A stretch of DNA of 64,000 nucleotides, taken from Asterella californica (Eukaryota > Streptophyta > Marchantiopsida > Marchantiales > Aytoniaceae). This document shows, piece by piece, positions 1 through 10,799 of this stretch. The notes under the pieces are model-generated. The model had not been told where the DNA came from. It made no database searches and saw only the letters and a program-made list of their open reading frames with translations. Every line of letters begins with the position of its first letter. The stretch's first letter is position 1. Where the stretch lies: assembly GCA_036924285.1 (NCBI GenBank), contig JAYKYS010000017.1, forward strand, positions 6,863,501 through 6,927,500, in the 5' to 3' direction. Both the position numbers and the translations under genes were made by a program.

Positions 1-2
1 CA

Positions 3-1641
3 GAAGTCATGCTGGCCAGAAGTAAGATGTTGTTTGCATCATGGAGAATACGAGTAGAAGAATTTCTTGGTGCGAATGGATCTATACTGGAGCATGTGGC
101 AGGTAAGATTAACAGTTGTTTTACCTTCTCACTATGTGCACCTTCATGATCTCGTCTTGATCTGTCTCTTTGACTAGTAATACTATACTTTATGTTGCTC
201 TGATCATTTGCTTTCTGTTAGATCCGATCATGACTTTGCTCGTATTTTGCATTAGTTGTGATTTTTTGGGTGAACTAATGTTCTGTGCTTTTCAGGAAAT
301 GGAGAAATGATAGACGATATTCATCGTCATGGACCATCTTACGTATACTGGTGCTACAGTTTTGAGAGGATGGTATCGGGAAACAATAATGTCAGCACGA
401 ATCGACAGAACATGGAAGCTACTTTAATAGCCCATCACGCACGAGTGTTTTTCTGTGCCTGTTGTGCACAGATATGGACAGACGACGATGGTTTGTTGCC
501 ATATCAGAGGATACAACAAAAGATACATCAGTATCTTCATGGTGTTGGCGGTTTTTCACAGACTTCAACAGTGTGTCAAGAGTCACATATGAAGCACATT
601 GTACTAGTGCCAACGCAACATCTAGCACAATCTATTTGGAACGCTGTTTCAGTTGAAGCATTTACTAGTTCTTGTGTGCAGGTACTTAGGAAAGGAATAG
701 CTGTAGGGTCTAAGATACAGAAGCGAGGTGAACTCAACCACAGAGGACTGAAAGATTATTTGATGAAGTTTTGGAGTTCGAGGTTTATAGTCTCAGATAT
801 AGAGAATATTATCTTAAGTGAGAATGTTATAGCTCTGAAGTCTGTCATGATGAGAGGGGTGATCTTTCGCCCAGGTGATTATGTTGTTGTACTAGAAGAC
901 AACAGCAAAGAAATCGCCTTTTATTGGAACTAGAAAGCAAGAATAGTGCGTTTCTTTTATCACAAATGTCAAGATATGACTGAGATCTTCTTTGAGTGCA
1001 GATGACTTTTCAACATCACAACATGCACCGCCAGGCCTGCTGTGGAGACGGAAGAGCCAAAGATTGATGAAATTTCAGGCATGCAGCTCTTGGATGCCAG
1101 GGAGAAGAGTTTTGAAGCAGATAACTATAGACCAATCTCTCAACTCGGATACAAGTTCATTCCATTACAGAGACAGCGGCCAAATGAAGTATTGGCTCTA
1201 GAGATCGAAGACCATCGACCTCGTGACTTCATGTATAGAGTTGGATGTGTGACCCATCCTCCACCATACCCTGAAGCAGCAGATGTAATGTTAGCACAAC
1301 ATTTAGAAAGATGTTCTATCAGTGCCTTAGAATTATGTGTTGTCAGAAGTGTGGATATTCAAGTGGATACTATGCAGAATACAATCTCGACGGATGGAGA
1401 TGAAAATTTGAATGCAGATTTGAATCTTATACAGGAGGACTCCTGTAACAGTGATGCAGTTACTCGTCGATCATTATTAGGTGGAGGAACCGTCTCTGTT
1501 ATCTGGTTGAGGAAAACAAATTTGGGTGAATGGGTATTAAAATCATCTGGCTCTTGTCGTGAGCTTAATTTTCATCATTTACGACAACTTTGTACACAAT
1601 TCAAACCAGCACAGCTCAAACCATCCTGTAAAATGGACTGA
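3..1641 (+). pseudogene. Decayed CACTA-like transposon protein gene, 5' end outside window
   Basis: An open frame at 3-102 ends at a good splice donor (GTAAGA at 103). A TTTTCAG acceptor at 291-295 joins it in frame to 296-1641. The second exon is one frame, interrupted by TAG at 931-933 and TGA at 1003-1005; protein-like sequence continues across both, so they look like nonsense mutations. After the join the protein reads DDIHRHGPSYVYWCYSFERM, which resembles the 'GP...W.FPFER' signature of the DUF4218-type domain in CACTA and related transposase polyproteins. Around 860-1030, FRPGDYVVVLEDNS and later ARIVRFFYHK...EIFFEC look like a BAH-like or DUF4216-like module. The family assignment comes from motif memory, not a search. 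It looks non-functional. Confidence 0.55.
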
Positions 1642-2200
1642 AGCTTAGTAAAGTGTCTCATGATTTTATTATCGTTACTTTGGCGTTTACTATTCTGTTC
1701 TACTTCAGTCTTCACTGTTATTCGAATCAAATCATTCCAGATCTCATGGGTTTTTTCATATCAAGTTCTCCATATGTGCGGATAGAATATAAAACATCAC
1801 GATCAGTAAATGCTATCAGTAAATGCTATCTAACGAACTGAAAATTGAGAAAAAATTTGAATTTAAAAATTAAAAATATTTACGTGGTTCCATCTCGGGT
1901 AGGGAATGTTTTACCTTCCCTACAAAGCATTTTATGTTTATTTGAAAACCTATATTGGTATATAACCTATACCTATAAAACTTATATATTTCTATGATGT
2001 AGGAAAATTATGAAATCATAAAACCTACATCTCTGAAACTGTGAAAATTTTTTCCTTGACATAGGAAATTTAAATTTTTTTCCTAGATAAAATATTAAAC
2101 CTACTATATTTTCCTTGATGACCAATTTCCCTACATACGTGTATTTCATATAGTGAAAACATTAAATTTCCCTACATTTAAACTTCCTAGTGTATATCCT
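1642..2200. other. AT-rich non-coding stretch
   Basis: Strongly AT-rich with many stops in all frames. It has short runs such as repeated 'ttccctac' and 'aaaccta' words but no clear tandem period, terminal repeats or conserved protein. I see no gene here. Confidence 0.6.
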
Positions 2201-2209
2201 AGTGTCGGC

Positions 2210-2720
2210 ATCCTTCGCAATAGTGTCCGATAAACTGCTCGCAGAGCAGGTAGTTGGGATTATGCTGCTCTCGGCAACCATGGTAGATGACTCGGTATCA
2301 GGTATTCTGAAAGGCGATAGCGATAGCAAGCCCAGGAGAAAATTCAGAATCAAAGACAGGCAATGATAGCCCTTTGGAATTTGACATCTAGAGGGAGAGG
2401 ACTTGCCATTTGGCAAAGACGCGGCAACGGGACTTTTAGTACTGCTACCCATGTCCAAAGGATTTGGCAAGTCTCTCGCGTCTTCGTTGCCTTGTGATCC
2501 GCAGTCTGAGTCCATTCTCCAAGACTCCAACAGGGAGACAGCTAATAGAAGCAAATTACTACTGGTTCGACTTGCTCAAGAATCTGCCTGTTACAGATGG
2601 ACTTCGTAACTTTGAAGTTGACGGACTAGCACAATTCTTACGAGTGATAAGATCTAGAACCCTGTGCAGACTAGCGTTCGAGGTTCTCTCTTTATACACA
2701 TACCGGGTCTCAAGCTAGCT
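2210..2720 (+). other. GC-richer patch, coding-like, unassigned
   Basis: This 0.5-kb patch is richer in GC than its surroundings and is open on both strands. The + frame at 2464-2718 reads protein-like in part (NYYWFDLLKNLPVTDGLRNF), while the minus frame at 2162-2554 is Ser/Pro-rich and low in complexity. No start context, splice sites or family can be named. It is most likely a fragment of an old gene or element. Confidence 0.25.
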
Positions 2721-3480
2721 CACAAAGCCTTCTTGTTTCTTAAGCTTGTGCACGCGACAAGCATGGACTAAAAACCATTCAAACACTTAAATCGATATCA
2801 CACCTCATCCAGTTTTAGTGAAGCTCTAATCTTGAGGGTTCACGCTGAACAAAGTTCTGGAAATGGTTCCCGGCGAGAAAAGAAAAGAATTAGGGAAGAA
2901 TGGTGGGACAAAAGAACCTGAGAACCTAAAAAGGACCTCACGAGGAATTGTCCATCTAAGCTCTAGATCTTACCGACCACTACAATGTACACGTGACAGT
3001 CCTAAAGATGAATTTAAATTTTCCCTGTGGACCCTATTTAAATGGTTATCTCTATTCTTATAAAGATAAGTCTATGTATAACTAAGAAAACCTTAGTTTG
3101 ACATATAACCAAAATTCGCCTGAAATTTATTTAGAAGTTCCAAAATTTTCAGCAACGGATATGTACATTATGGACTAGATATAGTCATATAATTCTAACC
3201 AGAATTTGAATAATATCTAGCGTTGAATTAACGACTGCAATGATATATGTGTTCCTGGATCTGACAGAGATTTAGATTTTCACTCGCAGGTGCAATATTT
3301 CAGTTAAAACGTTCGCACGCACGTTTCAGTTAAAACATTTTTTCCATTCGTAAGGGTGCCATTCGTATAGTTTTTGGTGTGCTTTTACAAACACTTTCAC
3401 TTCACACTTCTTTCAGGAATTCTCCTGGAATGTACCGTTTAACAGTTACAGTCCTATATTCTGAATTATCACGGTGCCTA
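2721..3480. other. Non-coding stretch before block A
   Basis: AT-rich, with short ORFs only and no splice-linked coding signal that I can see. A 'tcagttaaaac' word recurs near 3300-3340. Nothing else is recognised. Confidence 0.5.
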
Positions 3481-3482
3481 AT

Positions 3483-3640
3483 CTATAATGTAGCAGGAAC
3501 GATTCCAGAGAATGCAACCGCAAAGACACCAGCACGGGTTGGCATCTTTGCGTGCACAAAATCTGTGGAGCTGATCGTTTGCAACTCCGTTGAATATGAT
3601 GGTAAGGGCTTTAAATATCTTTGTCTGTCAATTGCAAGCT
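3483..3640 (-). other. Short conserved patch upstream of truncated YUCCA copy A
   Basis: The minus-strand translation here (MPTRAGVFAVA) matches PTRAGVSAVA at about 50070-50110 upstream of the intact YUCCA gene. The sequence either side diverges, including the acidic, Ser-rich N-terminal part of the 50246-49995 frame. It marks the left limit of homology between copies A and C. It may be the remnant of a divergently transcribed exon, but the reading frame is not otherwise conserved, so coding status is doubtful. Confidence 0.3.
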
Positions 3641-5342
3641 CGCGTGGTATACATTCAATAGTTATTTTTTCAGGTTTAATCTCTTCGGATTCGGACTTAA
3701 TCTTCTTTCGATATTTCACACTTAACATGTGGACTATATAAAATAAGCAAATATATATATAACTCAGAGATGATTTCTTGGTGGTCACCAAGAAATCCAC
3801 TTCATGAAGTCGGTTCAACTGAAAATGGCTGAACCTGGCACGATATAAAACACGACGGTTGATACTGAAACCGCATATTAAAACCTCGAATACTATGTTT
3901 TGAGATTGCAGATTTAATCACTTGTTTGTTCTTTAAATGAAGCTGCACAATGATTGCGTCTGCTATATATGTCTCTCCCTACAGATTTATACGTTCAAAA
4001 TTAATAACCGTAATATAAACTCACGATGAAGCCAGTGAGGTCTTTTGGTTACAACAGTAGAAATTCGCATTTCTGTACCACTTTTACGAAAACTTGACTT
4101 CAAATAGTGGTCACAGTGGTTGCATATTATCCCAAGGCACAAACAGAATATATAACATATGTGTAATAATTACTGAATCTTATGTTTATGCCTGCAGCTG
4201 CAAGCCACGTTGGAACACGAGAGGTCACAGCAACTCTACCTCGCCTTGCTGAAACAGTTCCACAATTTCAATGATTATGCGAAATAATACTCAGAGTCGT
4301 TGCTTTGTGCCTCTAGACAGTATGCAACCAACCACAGTTGTCTTCTGTCGTTTCTGTTCTGTCTGGATCCCAGCGCCCCTCCTGTTTGGAATGACGTTTT
4401 AAAATCGCTGTTCTTAACCGTTTTAATTCTACCCGTAACTGCTATGGCTTGGACTTGAATTGAGAAACCATTCATTTCCCTCTTCCGGAATAGGTACGCA
4501 ATCTCACTTGCATTTAGCTAGTGATAGTAACAGAAGTAATGGTCATTAGAATTTATATGGTTCCACATGACCTACATGTCCAATAAAACTATAAGATTGT
4601 TGCTGGTTTAGTAGTCCTCAACTCCTAGAAAAGACGAGATTCTCCAGAATATGACAAGGATACGTTACTTGCCATCATGATGAGTAACGTAGCTTACCAA
4701 CCTATCGTACGTATCGTACCAACCTTCCGACTCATTAGTCTCTTGACTCTTGTAAATATGCGAAGTTGTTGTCCCACATGTGCTCTCCGCTTTCCTCTCT
4801 AACATGTACGCATCGACTCGGTCTCTGTTGAAGAATTCGATCCGTTCAATTTATCCTGATCATGAGTCATATACTCTTATATATTGTTCTGCTCGATGTG
4901 ATTGATTCCGCCAATACTGTGCGGTTGCTTTCCTAGTTTGCCGAACAAGTAGAGCAGCTGCTGTGCTTGAAAGGTGCTCAGTGAATTTGGGACCATCCAT
5001 TCGTCCCGTACGGAACCAACTGAGGAAGACAAGTTGAGAAGGTATTAAATCGCAGCGTAGAATGATAGTGACCACGCACATTGGGTGGTGAGCCACTGGA
5101 CGTTACGTTTCTATCTTCGCCACGAGGTACAGATCTAGACTAGTGACAGCAGGAGGTGGAGGTGTGAGTGGGTAGTTGGTTGCTGTCGCGGGAGTCGCAA
5201 CGTTGAGAGCCTTTACGTGCGGTGCTGGCCATAGAGGTTTAAATCTTTCATCTCTGTTGAATTTTGACTTCAAATTCAATCAACGCTGCCTTATCCCTGC
5301 GAGTCGCCAGGTGAAGAAGCTAACGATTTGTACTTGAACAGA
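3640..5342 (+). other. Upstream region of truncated YUCCA copy A
   Basis: Non-coding sequence homologous to the upstream region of the intact YUCCA gene (about 50160-51677) and of copy B (21783-23488). The best conserved patches are 4190-4340 ('cctgcagctgcaagccacg') and 4750-5260, just before the start codon. Such conservation fits promoter and 5' leader sequence carried along with the gene. Minus-strand ORFs at 4275-4475 and 4860-5096 are open in several copies, but their residues change freely, so I do not call them genes. No convincing TATA box was fixed. Confidence 0.5.
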
Positions 5343-5651
5343 ATGCCGACATGGGTGGGAGGAGCGATCATTGTTGGGGCAGGGTCGTTGGGAATGGCCA
5401 CTGCAGCTTGTCTGAAGGAGAAAGATGTGCCGAACATTGTGCTGGAAAAGGCCGACTGCATACGTTCGCTCTGGAGCATAGGACTTTACGATCGCGTACA
5501 TCTTCACATTTCAAAGGAGTTCTGCGAGCTTCCTTTGAGGCCCTTCCCCCCGTCGTACTCAACGTATGGAAAGGTTTTGCTGGGAGCTTCTATGGATGCG
5601 CGCAACATCGCCGAGGATATCAGGAAAGTTTATACTTCGAACTTGTTTTGA
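5343..5651 (+). pseudogene. Truncated YUCCA flavin monooxygenase, copy A (in-frame N-C fusion)
   Basis: From the ATG at 5343 a 102-residue frame holds the YUCCA N-terminus: FAD-binding GAGSLG at about residues 12-17, then CLKEKDVPNIVLEKADCI. It then jumps near 5562-5570 to the family's C-terminal tail (LLGASMDARNIAEDIRKVY). Against the intact copy at 51678-53609, about 1.63 kb is missing: the rest of exon 1, introns, exons 2-3 and most of exon 4. That removes the NADPH GxGxxG, the FMO-type motif and the ATGY motif. A local pair of compensating indels changes SLWKHRTYDR to SLWSIGLYDR. One extra T after the junction (GGTTTT, against GGTTT in copy B) makes the tail in frame. It cannot be an active oxygenase; whether the short protein is made is unknown. 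Confidence 0.85.
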
Positions 5652-6400
5652 CAAGCTCAATCGTCAGATCCGAGGTAGATTTCCGGACAACTGAAGTGCT
5701 GTAAATTTATTGCAGATTTGATGGCTCCAAACATAAATATAATGACTTCTAATATCTCGGCGTTGCTTACTGTCAATGATCCTCATGAAAACTCTCATGT
5801 CTGTTAAATGTATCAAGGGCGCACCATTATAATTAACGGAAACCGAAAGCTTAGATTATTGAGGTCCTTCACATCCGTTATATCATTTCAGATACAAAAT
5901 GGTGAGCGTATATGCCTCCCACGAGATCAAGCTACGCACAAGTTTGAGTAGTCTTGGGTGTTGAGGGGTCTATCATAGTGAGACAACCAATTGGTTGTAT
6001 TGCAATACCACCCAAAGTATAGACGAGACCAAACAGCGCAAAGTGCAATAACATATCCGATACAATCCGCGGGTACCTCTGTAAATTCCAAAACCCTTGT
6101 ATTATGGGCCATTCGTAGTATCCCAGCGGGCCAGCATGAATATTTGTTTGTTTGGTTTAATATACATGTAATTACATAACCTCTAGCCTCTAGAATTGAA
6201 TCGCGCTCTAAAACGTGTGATCCAATGGGACATCTGCAGCTTACAGCATAGTGGCAAGAAGAAATCATACACACAGCTCTGTAAATTTGACCATCCAAAA
6301 TCCATTTTTTACTGAAAAGAGCAGTGCAAACTTTATCATGTAAGTGCTATTCTCAAACTGAAATTGCGCTGTTGAAGCTAAATTGCTTATCAGATCTCAG
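5652..6400 (+). other. 3' flank of truncated YUCCA copy A
   Basis: Non-coding sequence collinear with the 3' flanks of copy B (23797-24545) and of the intact gene (53610-54335). Homology to the intact locus stops near 6390, at 'gaagctaaattg', which marks the right edge of the ancestral YUCCA duplication. ORFs at 5927-6298 (-) and 5991-6179 (+) overlap each other antisense and are not conserved as proteins. Confidence 0.6.
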
Positions 6401-6847
6401 AATCGCACTTTTGAACCTACATATGTAAGATTATTAAAATAACACTTGTTTCTGGAGAAATTTCACTTTTTAAAATCAAAAATTGCACTTTAGGAGATGA
6501 GATTCACAGCCAAGTAGAGAACCCCAAGTCCAAAAGACCATGTAATATCTTACTCGGACCTCTGCAATTGGCCATGTTTGTTTGCTAGAGTTGATTCATT
6601 GATGTGACATAGACGTTACTCTCTTTTTGTCCCAGTTAGACGTTGTATAGTCTCGTCGTCTAATTAGATGTTGTCTCGTATTTTTGGACTATCAACATCT
6701 CATCTGACGGATAGTTGATTTTTGATGACTAGTATGTATGTACGTGGTCTGTAGTTATATGGGGAGGACCTTCGGCTGCATGTGAAGTGTTGTAACTCTT
6801 GGATCTTGATTATCTTTACGTTTGAGTGACGGTATGTTAATGAGAGG

Positions 6848-7880
6848 TTGCTCTCAGAAATCTCCCGTCAAGTATTGTCTAACCTCTGCCCGATTTATAG
6901 ACTATTAAGATTCGGAGAAGAGCATTTAGAAGACCCAGAGAGTGAGGAAGGAGGTTATGTATCCCGAAAGAGAGCTATAGTTGTCAATGCTAAAATGAAT
7001 AGTTGGTGCATCTTCATAGATAGGACAGCCACCGGTAACGGATGGAAGGTGGAGGTGTACTTGGATCTCGAGACAAGAGCCTTAGCTAGAGTATACTGGT
7101 TTGTCTTCTTCATGGGGAAGAATGCATACGTACAAGGCTGGGAGGCGGAGTTCCATGAGAGAGTGCACGGAGGAGAGCGTATAGGTGTATACTTGGTGTG
7201 CCTCTTAGGCACCAAGTGGACTATACACTTGTCAGCTTTTCTAGTTGTAAGAGAGATGTATGCATAAGAACGAGAGTCTTTTTTACCTGGAGGAGCTTAT
7301 ACATACGCTATGCCGTTGGTTGCACCACATGTGATGACCAGAATATTGACAGAGCTAGTGAAAGATAGTCTGGGAGAAGAGAGACACTAAGGAGATGTGA
7401 GACAAAGATGTCACCCTGTCTAGATGTATTACTAGGAGAGGTGAGTCACCTTCAGGAGGAGTAATAGACTTAAAGATGGAGTGCTTCTTTTCCCAAAAGA
7501 GATCTCGAGAGCAAGAGGTCACTTCGGAGGATGCATCATATGATCCAATGGAAGCAACTCCGGTTGAGTTGTCTCTCTTCATGAGATTGGTCCAAACTGA
7601 GAGAGCACATGAGGTTAGATGTTGAAGGAGTGCTGACAGAGTTGTAGGAAATGACCTTAGTAGAGAGACAACTTGTCATATACGATATGGACTAAGGACG
7701 TACCGTCTCTCAAGGATAATACTCAGAGTTCCATTGAAGAGTTATGACGTACCCAGACGTTAGTTCGTGAGCAGTTTACACATTTGGGAATAACTTAACT
7801 TGATGACTCTTCAAGAGAGCCAGATGGCCACCATGCATGAGAGAGAGATCATGTTGAACTACCATTGAAATATACTTATG
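6848..7880 (+). pseudogene. Unrecognised gag-like relic, block A
   Basis: The frame 6848-7267 (139 codons) contains KVEVYLDLETRALARVYWFV and VQGWEAEFHERVHGGER. Protein-like sequence then continues with frame changes: DLKMECFFSQKRSREQE and EATPVELSLFMRLVQTERAH at about 7470-7610, then EMTLVERQLVIYDMD around 7650-7690, interrupted by stops. The run is conserved in block B (24962-25970). The mix of charged helical segments next to retroelement sequence suggests a retrotransposon gag region, but no zinc knuckle (CCHC) is visible. The product is not identified. The frames are broken, so a pseudogene is likely. Confidence 0.4.
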
Positions 7881-9250
7881 TTTATAACTTATATCATCCA
7901 CGCTACTAACCTGAAAAGGTCATACCTTAAAATGTATAAGTGTATATAAACATTTCATACACAGCAAAAATGCAGCACTTCTTACCTAGAGAAAGTGATT
8001 TTTTCCTCAGAATTTTCTTGTAATAAATCACATCACTCTGAAAAAAATCCTCTATTGCCAAAAACCCTAGCAAGTTTCCTAGTTGGAAGCTAGTTTCACT
8101 ATATTACATAGAAATAATATCAGAATTATTTTTCCCTATTATAAAGTTCATAGGAAAAACATATGGAGAAATATTTAATATAAGAATATATGATTTCTTA
8201 TCATATTCCTGGAATAATCATTCTGAGTATTATGCCAAACTATGAAATTTCAAAATATCTAGCATGAAATGTAGGTTATCAAAGAGATAGAACAAGAAAG
8301 ATATATAAGAAATACTACATCAAGTGTAGATGATGAGTATAGACATAAAATTCCAGTGTACTTTGCATGATATATACTTGAAATATAGAGTTATGTAGGG
8401 ACTTATATGGATAATTATTTATTTCATGGGTAATTATTCATATGGATAATTAATTTATTTCATGGGTAATTATTCATATGGATAATTATTTATTTCATGG
8501 GTAATTATTCATATGGATAATTATTTAGTTAATATTAATTTTTGTAAGTTTTCTAATTTAACCATAGTAATAACATAGTACATAATTCACTTTCAAATAT
8601 AGCTTTGGTTCTCTCTATTGATCATAGTGAATTCATCACCTAGTGTAAGTCAACTACTAGAGCCACTTTCAAGGTTAACTTGAAACCGTAACTAAACTTA
8701 GTAACATATTGCTCTCTATGAGTCTAGAGTCATACCCACCAGGAAGCACGTTCTCTATCATAATCTAGTTTTGGTTTGTAGTTCAGAGCGAATTCATCAC
8801 CAAGTGTAGATTCAACAGCTATAACCACTTTCAAGATAAACTTGATACAATAGTTATTAACTATGTAACTCACTCATGTCTCAAACCAGAACGAACCATG
8901 GTACCATCCATTGAAAACTATAGGTATAACCACTTTTATAAAGCAAACTTGAGCTATACTCAAAAGCAAACTTTGCTAAATTAATCATATCAATTATGTA
9001 AATTGACTCCATGGATCCTTAGCAAATTCATATCATCAAAAACTAGGTACCCAACCTAGACTAAACCAAATCGGTGAAGTGGAGACAGTGAAATAAAAAA
9101 ATGAACCTTTCAGGCTAATTGAGTTCGCTCTTGTGAATGTTAACTGCATGTGTATACTACGAGTCGTGTTGATAGTGAGAGCAAGCTCCAAGCAGCATTT
9201 GCTCTAGTCTCTTGTTTGAGTAATACTAACATTTTTGTTACGTGTTTTTA
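7881..9250. other. AT-rich non-coding stretch, block A
   Basis: AT-rich, stop-dense sequence, conserved with 25970-27300 in block B. It contains the minisatellite at 8395-8530 and degenerate direct repeats of about 161 bp ('gaattcatcacc' at 8629 and 8790, each followed by 'agtgta', 'ccactttcaag' and 'aacttga'). No coding signal was seen. Confidence 0.55.
8395..8530 (+). repeat. AT-rich minisatellite, about 43-bp unit, three copies
   Basis: The unit 'atggataattatttattt' + 'catgggtaattattcat' occurs three times in a row, with one slightly varied copy. Block B holds only about one unit at 26515-26570, so the array changed length after the duplication. Confidence 0.85.
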
Positions 9251-9253
9251 AAC

Positions 9254-9444
9254 ATGATTTCATCAAATGCAACAGGAGGTAAGTTATACGTTCCTTTCTC
9301 TCAACAGGAAGATGACGAGAACTCGATGAAATAGACATAGTTCAAAATTCAATAGTGTGCATAAGACACAATACGGTAGGAAACGATGAGCTGAAGCAAA
9401 TTGAGCTTGCAAAAGCATTGGATTTTATACCTCCTAGACCTGAT
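9254..9444 (+). pseudogene. Unrecognised gene relic, block A: first recognisable exon(s)
   Basis: From the ATG at 9254 the frame reads ATGGKLYVPFSQQEDDENS. A one-base frame change then leads into DEIDIVQNSIVCIRHNTV and ELKQIELAKALDFIPPRPD, ending at a textbook donor (GTAAGT at 9445). The same structure is present in block B (27294-27485). I do not recognise the protein. The frame change is present in both copies, so the gene was already broken before the duplication, or a very short intron has been missed. The next exon (9555-9830) joins in phase. Confidence 0.4.
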
Positions 9445-9554
9445 GTAAGTGATCTCTAGTGCACTTGATTTAAGTCATATCTGTTATGAACTAGTGCCAG
9501 TCTACCTCCATTTGTAAGATCTCATGTGAGATGTTTGTTACTCTTCTTTCCTAG

Positions 9555-9830
9555 ATTCTAGTATGTTTGGAGTACCAAAAGACACTAGTTCGTGGTCACA
9601 CTGTGGAGACCAGTCCAAAATTGATGTGGAAGATACAAGATTTACCGAAGGGTATGAATAGTCCATCTACTTTGGTGAAGCAACATGTGATCAAACACTA
9701 GTTCCATAAGCAAGATAAGGTGCAAAAGAAGTACTTTGTCACAGAGTGTTCGAAGGCTCCATCGATACATGTGTTCCAGCTGATCAACTGTCAACTACTC
9801 AACAGGAGGTTCCCAAAAGAGATCACATAG
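9555..9830 (+). pseudogene. Unrecognised gene relic, block A: second exon
   Basis: Acceptor CTTTCCTAG at 9546-9554 begins a frame in phase with the previous exon. It contains VCLEYQKTLVRGHTVE, WKIQDLPKGMNSP, then an in-frame TAG at 9699, then KKYFVTECSKAPSIHVFQL, and ends at TAG 9828. Block B (27593-27868) has the same frame, the same internal TAG and mostly conservative changes. No family recognised. The shared internal stop indicates that the loss of function predates the tandem duplication. Confidence 0.45.
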
Positions 9831-9879
9831 TGTTGATCAGATACTTGTAGTCAAAAGTTGAAGGAGAGAACAATAACTA

Positions 9880-10790
9880 TGACTGAGCAGACTTCATCTT
9901 CCTTTCCTTTGAGCAAGAGACGTTGTTTCTTCAATCACACCTGAAGTATTCAAAGAAGAGAATATGTTGGATGGTATTCATAGACATGATAATCATGCCA
10001 ATTCTTGACAACCTCCTAGTTCTTCTTGCTGATCGTGATGGAGTGAGCATAAAAGACTATCAAGAGTAAGAAGAAGATGAAAGTAAGAAGAAGATGAGGA
10101 CTCTGCAAAGAAGGAAGAGCTAGAAGAGTCACATGTACATAGTGATGATGTACATGAGAAATACTTTGGTGAAGTTAAGAAGATGCTGAACTGCAAGGAG
10201 AAGCTGAGCCTGATGTTGTTCGCTCAAGAAAGATTCTGATCAGTGGATCATGACGGAGGAACTCTCTTGAGCTAGAGAACGTAGGTCAAACTTCAGAGAT
10301 GACCGAGGGCCTTACGTTGAACTTGAGTTAGAGATCTGTGCGAATGATAACAACGTGGATCAGTTTCTTGTAGAAGTAGATCAAAATGAGCAATGCTCTG
10401 AGATGGTGAGTGTTACTGTGGTATTTTCTTGTGTAGATTTACCTGCTGCTATAGAGGATGTGGAGCAAGAGAACATAAGGCAAGAGAAATCACCTAACGA
10501 GCTCCAACAACAGATAAATAATAAGTAAAAAACTGTTTTGTAGTTAATGAACTATAGATATTAAGCACCATTCGCCCTAAGTAGAAGTTGAGCAAAGTTT
10601 GCACTGAATGTAAAGCGAACATATCGGTCATGCATCTCTTTTGTAGATTCGCTATGAGATGTTGAGTGTTTGTGTGGCTTTTTACTATGTAGATTCTGCT
10701 GTTGTCATGGAGGAGGAGGAGCAGAGAAATAGAAGGCAAGAGAAAACACTTGAGGAGCTACAAGACCAAATAAATGATAAGTAAAACTAT
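9880..10790 (+). pseudogene. Unrecognised gene relic, block A: acidic/coiled-coil part
   Basis: Broken frames give Glu-rich, coiled-coil-like peptides: SITPEVFKEENMLDGIHRHD in block B sequence (partly altered here), SAKKEELEESHVHSDDVHE, and KYFGEVKKMLNCKEKLSLM at about 10160-10230. Two similar segments then follow, ending RQEKSPNELQQQINNK (about 10400-10528) and RQEKTLEELQDQINDK (about 10650-10783), so a small exon-sized unit has been duplicated. In block B the 28287-28565 frame is open for 92 codons across the equivalent region. Product unknown. Confidence 0.35.
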
Positions 10791-10799
10791 TCTTTACTG

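Noticed and set aside
2162..2554. 130-codon minus-strand ORF
   Set aside because: Low-complexity Ser/Pro content, overlaps an equally open + strand frame, and no family or splice evidence.
4275..4475. Minus-strand ORF with RQLWLVAYC (also 22440-22679 and 50511-50786)
   Set aside because: Conserved as DNA, but its ends differ in each copy, and there are no splice signals or known family.
4860..5096. Minus-strand ORF upstream of YUCCA, open in all three copies (also 23046-23261 and 51235-51450)
   Set aside because: Amino-acid changes are as frequent as silent ones between copies, and it sits where the YUCCA promoter or leader should be. I treat it as conserved non-coding DNA.
5368..5562. Antisense ORFs over YUCCA exon 1 (also 23514-23753 and 51703-51945)
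   Set aside because: Exact shadows of the YUCCA coding strand.
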